Part shown: positions 1-5,887 of the stretch, piece by piece | Layout: every line of letters begins with the position of its first letter | Position numbering within the stretch: the first letter of the stretch is position 1 | NCBI GenBank assembly: GCA_002480735.1 | Contig: DLCS01000220.1 | Coordinates: forward strand, 1-6,190 | Direction: 5' to 3' | DNA from: Bacillaceae bacterium UBA7792 | GTDB taxonomy: Bacteria > Bacillota > Bacilli > Bacillales > Cytobacillaceae | DNA length: 6,190 nucleotides | The notes under the pieces: model-generated | Told to the model about the DNA's origin: nothing | Database searches by the model: none | Seen by the model: the letters and a program-made list of their open reading frames with translations, nothing else | Made by a program: the position numbers and the translations under genes

Positions 1-2
1 TG

Positions 3-797
3 AATGAACACCATAGAGAAGCTTTAACGATCGAGCAACATTTGCGGCAAGCAATTGAGAAAAATGAATTTGAAATATATTTTCAGCCGAAAATGGATTT
101 ATCTAGTGAGAGAATTAAGTCGATGGAAACGTTGCTACGATGGAAAAATCCAATCTTAGGCAATGTTCAACCAGATAAATTTATTCCCATTGCTGAAGAG
201 ACAGGGTTGATTATCAAGATTGATGAATGGGTACTCGAACAGGCCTGCAGACAAAACAAGGAATGGAATGACGCTCGTTTGACGGACCCTTTACGGATTG
301 CTGTGAACATTTCTGCTCTCCATTTCCGGCTTCCTAATTTTGTTAGCCTGGTCGAAGACACTTTGAAGAAAACAGGCCTTGCTCCTGAGCTGTTAGAAAT
401 CGAAATCACAGAAAGCAGCTTCATTGACAATATCGATGAGTGCATAAATAGCCTAACCAAGCTAAGAAATATGGGTGTGTTTGTTGCAATTGATGATTTT
501 GGGATCGGGTACTCCTCTTTAAATTATTTAAGGAAATTCCCGATTTCATCTTTAAAAATTGACCGTTCCTTTATCCAGGAGATAGCAGAGAATCAAGAAG
601 AAATTGCTATCGTAAGGGCGATGATTTATCTATCCCATGAATTAAATTTAAGGGTGGTGGCAGAAGGAACGGAAACGAAGGAGGTTATCGAATTACTGAA
701 AGAATTAGGCTGCAATGAGGTACAGGGCTATTATGTTAGCCGACCGGTACCAAAGCAAGAATTTGAAAAAATTGTAAGGCAAATCAACGGAGACTGA
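3..797 (+). CDS. EAL-domain cyclic-di-GMP phosphodiesterase, C-terminal part (5' end outside window)
   Basis: Hydrolyses c-di-GMP to pGpG in the cytoplasm. The reading frame is open to the left edge: codons before the TTG at 42 read NEHHREALTIEQHLRQAIEKN, a typical GGDEF-to-EAL linker, so the TTG is internal and the gene starts upstream. Counting the codon at 3 as residue 1, the EAL domain spans about 16-260. Expected metal and catalytic positions are present: E42 (in ETLLRW, where the family usually has EALLRW), N102 (VNIS), E134 (EITES), D164-D165 (DDFGIGYSS), K185 (LKID), E221 (AEGTET) and Q241 (VQGYY). Activity is therefore likely, although two motif residues deviate (A to T; T to I). A GGDEF and possibly a sensor domain upstream is inferred, not seen. 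The stop is TGA at 795-797. The next gene starts 38 bases later with no terminator between, so co-transcription is plausible. Confidence 0.93.
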   Translation, partial: NEHHREALTIEQHLRQAIEKNEFEIYFQPKMDLSSERIKSMETLLRWKNPILGNVQPDKFIPIAEETGLIIKIDEWVLEQACRQNKEWNDARLTDPLRIAVNISALHFRLPNFVSLVEDTLKKTGLAPELLEIEITESSFIDNIDECINSLTKLRNMGVFVAIDDFGIGYSSLNYLRKFPISSLKIDRSFIQEIAENQEEIAIVRAMIYLSHELNLRVVAEGTETKEVIELLKELGCNEVQGYYVSRPVPKQEFEKIVRQINGD

Positions 798-824
798 CAA
801 CTAAGGCTTAATTTTTTATTTTTT

Positions 825-831
825 GGGGGAG
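825..831 (+). promoter_or_regulatory. Ribosome binding site of the chemoreceptor gene
   Basis: GGGGGAG lies four bases before the ATG at 836 and supports that start. The T-rich stretch at 811-824 just upstream has no hairpin before it, so it is not a convincing terminator. No clear sigma-A or sigma-D (TAAA / GCCGATAT) promoter was found in the 38-base gap. Confidence 0.75.
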
Positions 832-835
832 AAAT

Positions 836-2809
836 ATGAACAGTATTAAGACAAAATTATTAGTTGTTATCATTCCAATTATCTGTATTGCCTTGGTGGT
901 GGTCTCATACCTTAACCATAACAAAGCAAAGGAATTTCTTGAGGCAGATTTTAGGGACATCTCTTACGCAGAGTTAGAGAAGACCCAGCAAGGGCTTGAC
1001 GACGCATTGAAGGTGCAAATAGAAAAGTTGAAGGGTTTTTCTTTTAGTTCTGACTTGCTTAGCCAAGATCCAGCCCAGCAAAAGCAATTTATTGCTCGAA
1101 TCGCTGCTGAGCTTCCAGAGTATTCACTCGTATATGTAGCTGATAAAAATGGGAAAGCAATCACTTCGGCTGATGCTGATGCAGATGTTTCAGACCGGGA
1201 TTATTTTCAAAGCATCATGTCCGGTAGTGAATGGGAAATTTCCGATCCGTTAATTAGTAAAGTCGATAATACGGCGGTTATTGTTTTTGCAGTTGCACTG
1301 AAGGAACCCAACGGTCAGACGTTCGGGATGCTCGGGGGCACTTTTCCAATTGATAGTCTTCAGGACATTGTCGCTGATGTCAAGGTTGGAGAGACAGGCT
1401 ATGCCTTTATTACACAGGGGGACGGCTTAACCATTGGTCATCCGCAAAAAGATATGGTCCTCCAAACAAACATCAAGGATTTAAATATTCCAGCTATGGT
1501 AACAGCCCATGAACAGGCACAAAAAGGCGAAACAGGAATGATCCGTTATACATTTGATGGGATTGAGAAGTTTAATTTCTATAAGAAACTTGAGAGTACA
1601 GATTGGGTGCTCTACATTACCGCACCTGTCAAGGAAGCAACGAGCAAGCTATCCTATCTTGCCATTCTTTCCTTTGTGACGGCGGGGGTTGTCTTGGTTA
1701 TTGCTGTCATTATTGTGATTATCTTCTCGTATAGACTTGTTCGTCCGATTCAAAAAATGAGCAATCTTACCTCTTCAGTTGCACAAGGGGATTTGACCTT
1801 AAAGGTCGAACATCGGAGTAAGGATGAAGTTGGACTGCTCGGACAGAATTTTAATGCGATGATCGAGGGGATGCAGAATATTCTTCTTAAAATAAATACT
1901 GTTTCAGAACATGTTAGGAATTCTTCGGCTACTTTGGTGGAATCCAGTGAAGAAACCAAATTATCCGCAGAACAAGTGGCTACAGCGATCAATGAGCTGG
2001 CAACTGGTACAACCGATATCGTCAACTCTGTTACAAGTGTGACGGATAAGGTTCAGCATATGAGTGAAACATTGAAAGAGCTGAGTCAGTTTGCGCATGA
2101 GGTCAATCACACCTCGCTCGAAAGTAAAGACCTATCGGAAAAAGGAGGGCATTTGATCAACGAAGCCATTAATACAATCCGGGAAGCGAATCAACAGGTC
2201 CAAAATACGGCAGAGATCATCAAATTGGTAGACAAACGCTCTTCGGAAATTGGCAACGTTATTAACATGATCACCAGTATTGCGGAGCAAACGAATTTGC
2301 TTGCACTGAATGCTTCGATTGAAGCGGCACGTGCCGGGGATGCTGGTAAAGGCTTTGCCGTGGTAGCTGAGGAAGTGAGAAAGCTAGCGACCGAAACAAG
2401 TACATCTGCAGATCAAATTGCCACAATGATCCGTGAAACACAATCTGAAAGCCATCGCGCCGTTAGGTCTATTGAACAAGGTCTGGATGTTGTTGAGGAT
2501 GGAATGGCAAAGGTGATTGAATCTGGTGAAGCATTCAATCGAATTTCAGACAATGTGATCATGGTATCGGAACAAACGACAAAGATGAATGCTTCAATTC
2601 AGGAGTTAGATGAAATTAGTGCGGGGATTTCAGAGGATATGAGCAGTATTTCTGCCGTTACAGAGGAATCCTCTGCTGGGGCAGAACAGGTAAGCGCCGC
2701 TAGTGAACAGCAGGCTGCAAGCGCTGTCCATATATCTAATGATGCGGTAGAGCTATCAAAGCTAAGTCATGAGCTTCAGGAAATGATCAATCAATTCAAA
2801 ATTCATTAA
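836..2809 (+). CDS. Methyl-accepting chemotaxis protein with dCache sensor domain
   Basis: Transmembrane chemoreceptor of 657 residues that would signal through CheW and CheA. It has TM1 at about 8-26, an extracellular double-Cache domain at about 30-265 (SDRDYF at 119-124, ISDPLISK at 135-142, GETGYAF at 185-191), TM2 at about 275-299, HAMP at about 300-352 and a long signalling coiled coil to the end. The hairpin-tip core is intact ([19 protein letters not shown], 483-501; [15 protein letters not shown], 504-518). Each arm is about 149 residues, fitting the long 44-heptad class usual in Bacillus (inference). Three sites spaced by seven match the Bacillus/Thermotoga methylation consensus: E610-E611, E617-Q618 and E624-Q625. 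There is no C-terminal CheR-tethering pentapeptide. The ATG at 836 follows GGGGGAG at 825-831. The ligand cannot be read from sequence. Length matches B. subtilis McpA/McpB/TlpA (about 660), but orthology is not claimed. A terminator follows directly. Confidence 0.96.
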   Translation: MNSIKTKLLVVIIPIICIALVVVSYLNHNKAKEFLEADFRDISYAELEKTQQGLDDALKVQIEKLKGFSFSSDLLSQDPAQQKQFIARIAAELPEYSLVYVADKNGKAITSADADADVSDRDYFQSIMSGSEWEISDPLISKVDNTAVIVFAVALKEPNGQTFGMLGGTFPIDSLQDIVADVKVGETGYAFITQGDGLTIGHPQKDMVLQTNIKDLNIPAMVTAHEQAQKGETGMIRYTFDGIEKFNFYKKLESTDWVLYITAPVKEATSKLSYLAILSFVTAGVVLVIAVIIVIIFSYRLVRPIQKMSNLTSSVAQGDLTLKVEHRSKDEVGLLGQNFNAMIEGMQNILLKINTVSEHVRNSSATLVESSEETKLSAEQVATAINELATGTTDIVNSVTSVTDKVQHMSETLKELSQFAHEVNHTSLESKDLSEKGGHLINEAINTIREANQQVQNTAEIIKLVDKRSSEIGNVINMITSIAEQTNLLALNASIEAARAGDAGKGFAVVAEEVRKLATETSTSADQIATMIRETQSESHRAVRSIEQGLDVVEDGMAKVIESGEAFNRISDNVIMVSEQTTKMNASIQELDEISAGISEDMSSISAVTEESSAGAEQVSAASEQQAASAVHISNDAVELSKLSHELQEMINQFKIH

Positions 2810-2823
2810 TAAAGATCTTCATT

Positions 2824-2854
2824 AGGGCTGTTTCCATAAGCAGCTCTTTTTTTT
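2824..2854 (+). terminator. Rho-independent terminator after the chemoreceptor gene
   Basis: A ten-pair hairpin, AGGGCTGTTT (2824-2833) with AAGCAGCTCT (2838-2847), contains two G-T pairs and a four-base CCAT loop. It runs straight into a T run at 2847-2854. It lies 14 bases after the TAA stop and probably ends the EAL-chemoreceptor transcript. Confidence 0.88.
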
Positions 2855-2878
2855 CTAGTATTTTTAAAAAGTTATCTT

Positions 2879-2884
2879 TATAAT
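2879..2884 (+). promoter_or_regulatory. Possible sigma-A -10 element upstream of aroK
   Basis: A perfect TATAAT sits 47 bases before the aroK ATG and downstream of the previous terminator, which is where a promoter for aroK-pssA is needed. At 17-base spacing the -35 position (2856-2861, TAGTAT) is a poor match, and there is no TG extension. The call rests on the -10 and the context only. Confidence 0.45.
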
Positions 2885-2930
2885 GAAGATTATTGGCTAT
2901 TGATCGGGATGAGTTTGAGGAGTGTAGGAA

Positions 2931-3485
2931 ATGCAAAATCGTGAAATACCTTTAAGGGAAAAGAGTGTAGTATTTATTGGTTTTATGGGAGTAGGGAAAA
3001 CTACAATTGGAAGCCTTGTTGCCAAAAAACTTTATCGTGATTTCGTTGATGTCGATGTTGAAATTGAAAAAGAATACGGCATGCCAGTAACCGAAATTTT
3101 TAAGCAGCTAGGAGAAAATGAATTCCGTAGGAGAGAAAAGGAACTGATCACGAAGCTGTGTAATCAAAGGCTAAATATTATCTCTGTCGGAGGAGGCGCT
3201 TTTCTCCAAAAAGAAATAAGAGAGATCTGCCTAGAAAAATGCATTGTGTTTTTTCTCGATCTTTCATGGGAATCATGGAAGGATAGGATTGATTTAATCA
3301 TTGATAGCCGACCGGTATTACAAAATCGCACGATCGAAGAAATTGAGGAGTTATTTTATCAAAGGCAAGAAATCTACGCTCTTCATCATTCGAGACTAGC
3401 TACAGATGAACTGGAAATTGAGGAAGCAGCTGCTTATATCGTGGATTCCATTAAGCTGGCGTGGGACTTATATGACCCACGATAA
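2931..3485 (+). CDS. aroK: Shikimate kinase
   Basis: Cytoplasmic NMP-kinase-fold enzyme that phosphorylates shikimate to shikimate 3-phosphate with ATP, the fifth step of the chorismate pathway to aromatic amino acids and folate. The 184 residues carry all family marks: Walker A GFMGVGKTT (17-25, K23), the DVD metal and substrate motif (D40, D42), shikimate-binding R66 in GENEFRRRE (61-69), the glycine triplet GGG (87-89), lid arginine R127 in RPVL (127-130), and the late arginine R145 in YQRQEIYA (143-150), where many relatives have RxPxY. Length is close to B. subtilis AroK (about 186) and somewhat longer than many kinases of about 170. The ATG at 2931 is supported by TGAGGAG at 2916-2922, eight bases upstream. 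No other aro gene is visible. The stop at 3483-3485 is followed after 33 bases by pssA, so the two are probably co-transcribed. Identification is firm. Confidence 0.96.
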   Translation: MQNREIPLREKSVVFIGFMGVGKTTIGSLVAKKLYRDFVDVDVEIEKEYGMPVTEIFKQLGENEFRRREKELITKLCNQRLNIISVGGGAFLQKEIREICLEKCIVFFLDLSWESWKDRIDLIIDSRPVLQNRTIEEIEELFYQRQEIYALHHSRLATDELEIEEAAAYIVDSIKLAWDLYDPR

Positions 3486-3501
3486 CAGCTTTAAATTTAT
3501 C

Positions 3502-3510
3502 AAGGGGTGA
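3502..3510 (+). promoter_or_regulatory. Ribosome binding site that sets the pssA start
   Basis: AAGGGGTGA is a strong Shine-Dalgarno sequence eight bases before the TTG at 3519. The in-frame GTG at 3507 lies inside this element, so it is a poor start; the TTG is preferred. Confidence 0.85.
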
Positions 3511-3518
3511 TATCATCT

Positions 3519-4220
3519 TTGAAAATACGAATAATTAAATCCATTCCCAATGCTTTTACACTCGGAAACCTTTACTGCGGATTTTTGTCGATTGGGTTTG
3601 CAGCAAACGGTCAATACAATAATGCGGCTATTCTAATTTTGATTGGGATGATGCTCGATAGTATGGATGGGCGCTTGGCGAGAATGCTAAAAGCAGACAG
3701 TACACTAGGAAAAGAATTGGATTCATTGGCGGACATTGTCACTTTCGGGATTGCTCCATCCTTTCTCGTGTACTATACCTATTTTTATCATTTCGAGTTG
3801 CTGGGCCTTATAGTAGCAGGTCTGTTCCCTCTTTTTGGCGCCTATCGTTTGGCAAGATTTAATATTAGCTCAACAAAGTCTTCCTTGCACTATTTCGTCG
3901 GGGTCCCTATTACAGCAGCAGGGGGAATCTTGGCACTCTTAACCCTGTTTGGAAGCTATCTCCCAAACATTATTACTACAGTAGTCTACACGGCGCTTTG
4001 CTTCTTAATGGTCAGTCGAATTCGAATTCCGAGTCTGAAGGAAGTTCCACTTCCGAAATACGGAACGATTGTAACTATTTTTCTTGGTTGTCTAGTATTT
4101 GTTATTTATAAAGGTACATATAACGAATTTCCTTATTTAATTTATATTGCGGTACCACTTTACATCGCTTATTTGGCCTATCGCTTCGTAAAAAAACATA
4201 AGAAGGAGCATGAAGCGTGA
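3519..4220 (+). CDS. pssA: CDP-diacylglycerol--serine O-phosphatidyltransferase (phosphatidylserine synthase)
   Basis: Integral membrane CDP-alcohol phosphatidyltransferase. It joins serine to CDP-diacylglycerol, giving phosphatidylserine, the precursor of phosphatidylethanolamine. Read from TTG 3519 it has 233 residues. The complete family signature D-x2-D-G-x2-A-R-x8-G-x3-D-x3-D is present: D47, D50, G51, A54, R55, G64, D68 and D72. The N-terminal PNAFTLGNLYCGFLSIG (10-26) matches the pattern of phosphatidylserine synthases more than that of phosphatidylglycerophosphate synthases. Further hydrophobic segments lie at about 34-48, 78-110, 130-148, 152-166, 183-197 and 204-221, followed by a basic tail (KKHKKEHEA). 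From memory, B. subtilis PssA stops near the segment at about 165-175, so this protein carries an extra C-terminal part with about two membrane helices, as in many other bacterial PssA. No psd is visible nearby. Serine specificity is inferred from family resemblance. It lies 33 bases after aroK, in a probable operon. Confidence 0.88.
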   Translation: MKIRIIKSIPNAFTLGNLYCGFLSIGFAANGQYNNAAILILIGMMLDSMDGRLARMLKADSTLGKELDSLADIVTFGIAPSFLVYYTYFYHFELLGLIVAGLFPLFGAYRLARFNISSTKSSLHYFVGVPITAAGGILALLTLFGSYLPNIITTVVYTALCFLMVSRIRIPSLKEVPLPKYGTIVTIFLGCLVFVIYKGTYNEFPYLIYIAVPLYIAYLAYRFVKKHKKEHEA

Positions 4221-4232
4221 CGGTAAACAATA

Positions 4233-4277
4233 GTTGAAGGGAAGACCTATGATCGTCTTCTGCAACTGAAGTTCAAC
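4233..4277 (+). other. Potential stem-loop in the pssA 3' untranslated region
   Basis: GAAGAC (4241-4246) pairs perfectly with GTCTTC (4255-4260) around an eight-base loop. GTTGAA (4233-4238) can pair with TTCAAC (4272-4277) outside it, with an unpaired stretch at 4261-4271. No T run follows, so it is not itself a terminator. It lies before the MATE promoter and would belong to the aroK-pssA transcript, perhaps protecting the 3' end. It matches no riboswitch or T-box signature that I recognise. Confidence 0.3.
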
Positions 4278-4288
4278 CTTTCTTAAGC

Positions 4289-4315
4289 AAAGATCCCTCT
4301 CAAGCGGGATCTTTT
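4289..4315 (+). terminator. Rho-independent terminator after pssA
   Basis: A nine-pair stem formed by AAAGATCCC minus its first A (4289-4297, AAGATCCC region) and GGGATCTTT (4306-4314), with the core AGATCCC/GGGATCT and a loop of eight bases (4298-4305). It is followed by a short T-rich tail, TTTT at 4312-4315 then G and TT. The tail is short because the promoter of the next gene begins there. It lies about 70 bases after the pssA stop. Confidence 0.7.
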
Positions 4316-4323
4316 GTTATAAT
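4315..4323 (+). promoter_or_regulatory. Extended -10 promoter of the MATE gene
   Basis: TGTTATAAT is a perfect extended -10 (TGnTATAAT) with TATAAT at 4318-4323. The -35 position at about 4295-4300 (CCCTCT) has no match and falls in the preceding terminator stem, consistent with an extended -10 promoter that does not need a -35. Transcription would start near 4330, giving a leader of about 30 bases before the ATG at 4362. Confidence 0.7.
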
Positions 4324-4361
4324 GGTCGGTAGGTTTAAAAATAGTAAAAGGGAGAACCATT

Positions 4362-5729
4362 ATGAATCAAACTTTTACGCTTAGAGAGAAAATTACGCAA
4401 ATATTTATTATGTTAATTCCGATCCTTATTACACAGCTCGGAATGTTTTCTATGGTCTTTTTTAACACCATTATGTCGGGCAAATATAGCTCGGTAGATT
4501 TGGCAGGCGTCGCAATTGGTTCATCCATTTGGAACCCGATTTTTACAGGTTTAAGTGGAATTCTCCTCGCAATTTCACCAATCGTGGCCCAGCATTTTGG
4601 GAAGCAGGAGCATAAGGAGATTTCCTCGGTCGTTGCCCATGGGGTTTATTTAGCGGTATTTCTTGCCCTTATCGTTTTAATTGTGGGATTTTTCTTTTTG
4701 AAGCCGCTGCTTGCCATGATGGACTTGGATGCGGGTGTAGAGGGCGTTGCCCATGATTATTTAGTAGGGCTCAGCATCGGGATTATCCCTTTATTTGTCT
4801 TTAATGCCCTGCGATCCTTTATTTACGGTCTTGGAAAAACACGGGTTGTGATGTTCCTTTTACTATCTGTCTTACCCGTCAACCTTGTTCTTAACTATAT
4901 GCTGATTTACGGGAAATGGATTTTTCCAGAGCTTGGTGGGGCTGGAGGTGGCTATGCAACTGCTTGCACCTTTTGGCTCATCTTGATTATGACGATCATC
5001 GTCATTCGCACCCAGGAGCCGTTTTCAAAAACAGTGCAGCTTTCAAGCTTTAGAGCTTTTTCATTGCAGAAATGTACCGAAATTCTGAAAATAGGGGTTC
5101 CGATGGGACTTTCGATTTTCTTTGAGACAAGTATGTTCGCCGTCGTCACCATTCTTATTAGTCGATTCGATGTAACGACGATCGCTGCCTATCAATCAGC
5201 TCTTAATATCGTTTCCTTCCTATACATGATTCCGCTGAGTATGTCTATGGCACTTACCGTTCTAGTAGGGTTTGAGGTAGGGGCAAAAAGAAATCGGGAT
5301 GCACAAGTATACAGATGGTTAGGAATTGCTCTATCCGTCTTAATTGCATTGATAACTGGAACGTTAGTCATTATCTTCCGTTATGATGTGGCTGCATTTT
5401 ATTCAAACGAGACGGCTGTCTTGAATATGACAGCACATTTCTTAATTTATGCTTTGTTTTTTCAAATATCTGATGCAGTTCAAGCAACCGCCCAGTCAGC
5501 ACTACGGGGGTATAAGGATGTGAATATCGCCTTCGTCATTACCCTAATTGCATACTGGCTTGTTTGCTTGCCGATCGGCTATCTGCTAGCCCATTTTGCA
5601 AATCTCGGTGCAAGAGGCTACTGGATCGGACTCACGATTGGTTTACTAGCGGCTGGAGTAGCCTTATCAGCAAGACTGATTTATATTCAAAAAAGAAAGT
5701 TTCAAAGTGTAATGGAAAAGGTAGGTTAA
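4362..5729 (+). CDS. MATE family multidrug efflux transporter, NorM/YojI type
   Basis: Inner-membrane cation-coupled exporter of 455 residues, the usual size, with twelve predicted helices in two similar halves. Landmarks: LREK-ITQ at the N-terminus, LAGVAIGSSIWNP (47-59), LLAISPIVAQ (68-77), LGKTR (157-161), FFETS (253-257), ALRGYKD (380-386) and IAYWLVCLPIGY (396-407). These closely resemble B. subtilis YojI (annotated NorM) as I recall it, so a NorM-branch drug or toxic-metabolite exporter is likely. The key C-lobe acidic residues E255 and D371 fall at the same numbers as in Vibrio cholerae NorM. The conserved N-lobe aspartate (D36 in V. cholerae NorM, in FVDTxMAG) is replaced by N35 (FFNTIMSG). 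Substrates cannot be told from sequence. The start is supported by AAAGGGAG at 4347-4354, seven bases upstream. It has its own promoter and terminator, so it is probably monocistronic. Confidence 0.95.
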   Translation: MNQTFTLREKITQIFIMLIPILITQLGMFSMVFFNTIMSGKYSSVDLAGVAIGSSIWNPIFTGLSGILLAISPIVAQHFGKQEHKEISSVVAHGVYLAVFLALIVLIVGFFFLKPLLAMMDLDAGVEGVAHDYLVGLSIGIIPLFVFNALRSFIYGLGKTRVVMFLLLSVLPVNLVLNYMLIYGKWIFPELGGAGGGYATACTFWLILIMTIIVIRTQEPFSKTVQLSSFRAFSLQKCTEILKIGVPMGLSIFFETSMFAVVTILISRFDVTTIAAYQSALNIVSFLYMIPLSMSMALTVLVGFEVGAKRNRDAQVYRWLGIALSVLIALITGTLVIIFRYDVAAFYSNETAVLNMTAHFLIYALFFQISDAVQATAQSALRGYKDVNIAFVITLIAYWLVCLPIGYLLAHFANLGARGYWIGLTIGLLAAGVALSARLIYIQKRKFQSVMEKVG

Positions 5730-5732
5730 ATG

Positions 5733-5772
5733 AAACAAGGCCAGGGGATCTTCTTGGTCTTGTTTTCTTTTT
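5733..5772 (+). terminator. Rho-independent terminator after the MATE gene
   Basis: A stem of at least twelve pairs, AACAAGGCCAGG (5734-5745) with CTTGGTCTTGTT (5753-5764), with two G-T pairs and a seven-base loop. It is followed by TTTTCTTTTT (5763-5772). It starts four bases after the TAA stop and separates the MATE gene from the MarR gene. Confidence 0.92.
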
Positions 5773-5792
5773 AAAGATTGAAATAGTTTTTA

Positions 5793-5821
5793 TTGACACC
5801 AATTTCTTCTGTGATTATACT
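5793..5821 (+). promoter_or_regulatory. Sigma-A-type promoter of the MarR gene
   Basis: A perfect -35 TTGACA (5793-5798), 17 bases of spacer, then -10 TATACT (5816-5821), five of six matches to TATAAT. Transcription should start near 5828, leaving a leader of about 60 bases before the ATG at 5888. This is the best-matching promoter in the window. Confidence 0.85.
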
Positions 5822-5835
5822 TAATGTCGTAGATA

Positions 5836-5865
5836 GTTAAATAATTGAACAGTTTCACAATGAAA
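5836..5865 (+). promoter_or_regulatory. Candidate operator palindromes in the MarR leader
   Basis: Two neighbouring inverted repeats lie just downstream of the predicted start point. GTTAAATAATTGAAC (5836-5850) is symmetric except for one mismatched pair and the centre. TTTCA-CAA-TGAAA (5853-5865) has perfect five-base arms. MarR repressors usually bind pseudo-palindromes of about 16-20 bases near their own promoters, so autoregulation is plausible. The region is AT-rich, where such symmetry can arise by chance. Confidence 0.4.
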
Positions 5866-5887
5866 TTAATTGCTGCGAGGTGAATAC

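Noticed and set aside
42..44. TTG at 42 as the start of the EAL gene.
   Set aside because: The frame is open to the left edge and the codons before it encode a typical GGDEF-EAL linker; there is no ribosome binding site, so the true start lies outside the window.
798..835. T-rich stretch between the EAL and chemoreceptor genes as a terminator.
   Set aside because: There is no GC-containing hairpin before the T run.
737..3317. The 13-base string TAGCCGACCGGTA occurs at 737-749 and again at 3305-3317.
   Set aside because: Both copies are in coding sequence and encode the same conserved tetrapeptide SRPV in unrelated proteins (EAL protein and AroK), so it is best explained as coincidence rather than a repeat element.
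4221..4361. Possible riboswitch or T-box leader controlling the MATE gene.
   Set aside because: The structures lie upstream of the extended -10 promoter, no T-box or c-di-GMP aptamer signature is present, and no alternative antiterminator pairing to the terminator stem was found.
4322..4384. A 20-codon reading frame starting with ATG 4322 just before the MATE gene.
   Set aside because: Its start overlaps the -10 element, upstream of the predicted transcript start, and it has no ribosome binding site.
167..5152. Several minus-strand frames of 66-97 codons at 167-460, 964-1164, 1750-2025 and 4952-5152.
   Set aside because: Each lies entirely inside a well-supported + strand gene, lacks recognisable domains and has low-complexity, shadow-like composition.
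5564..5824. An 86-codon + strand frame overlapping the end of the MATE gene.
   Set aside because: It is an out-of-frame shadow that runs through the MATE terminator; no ribosome site and no recognisable protein.
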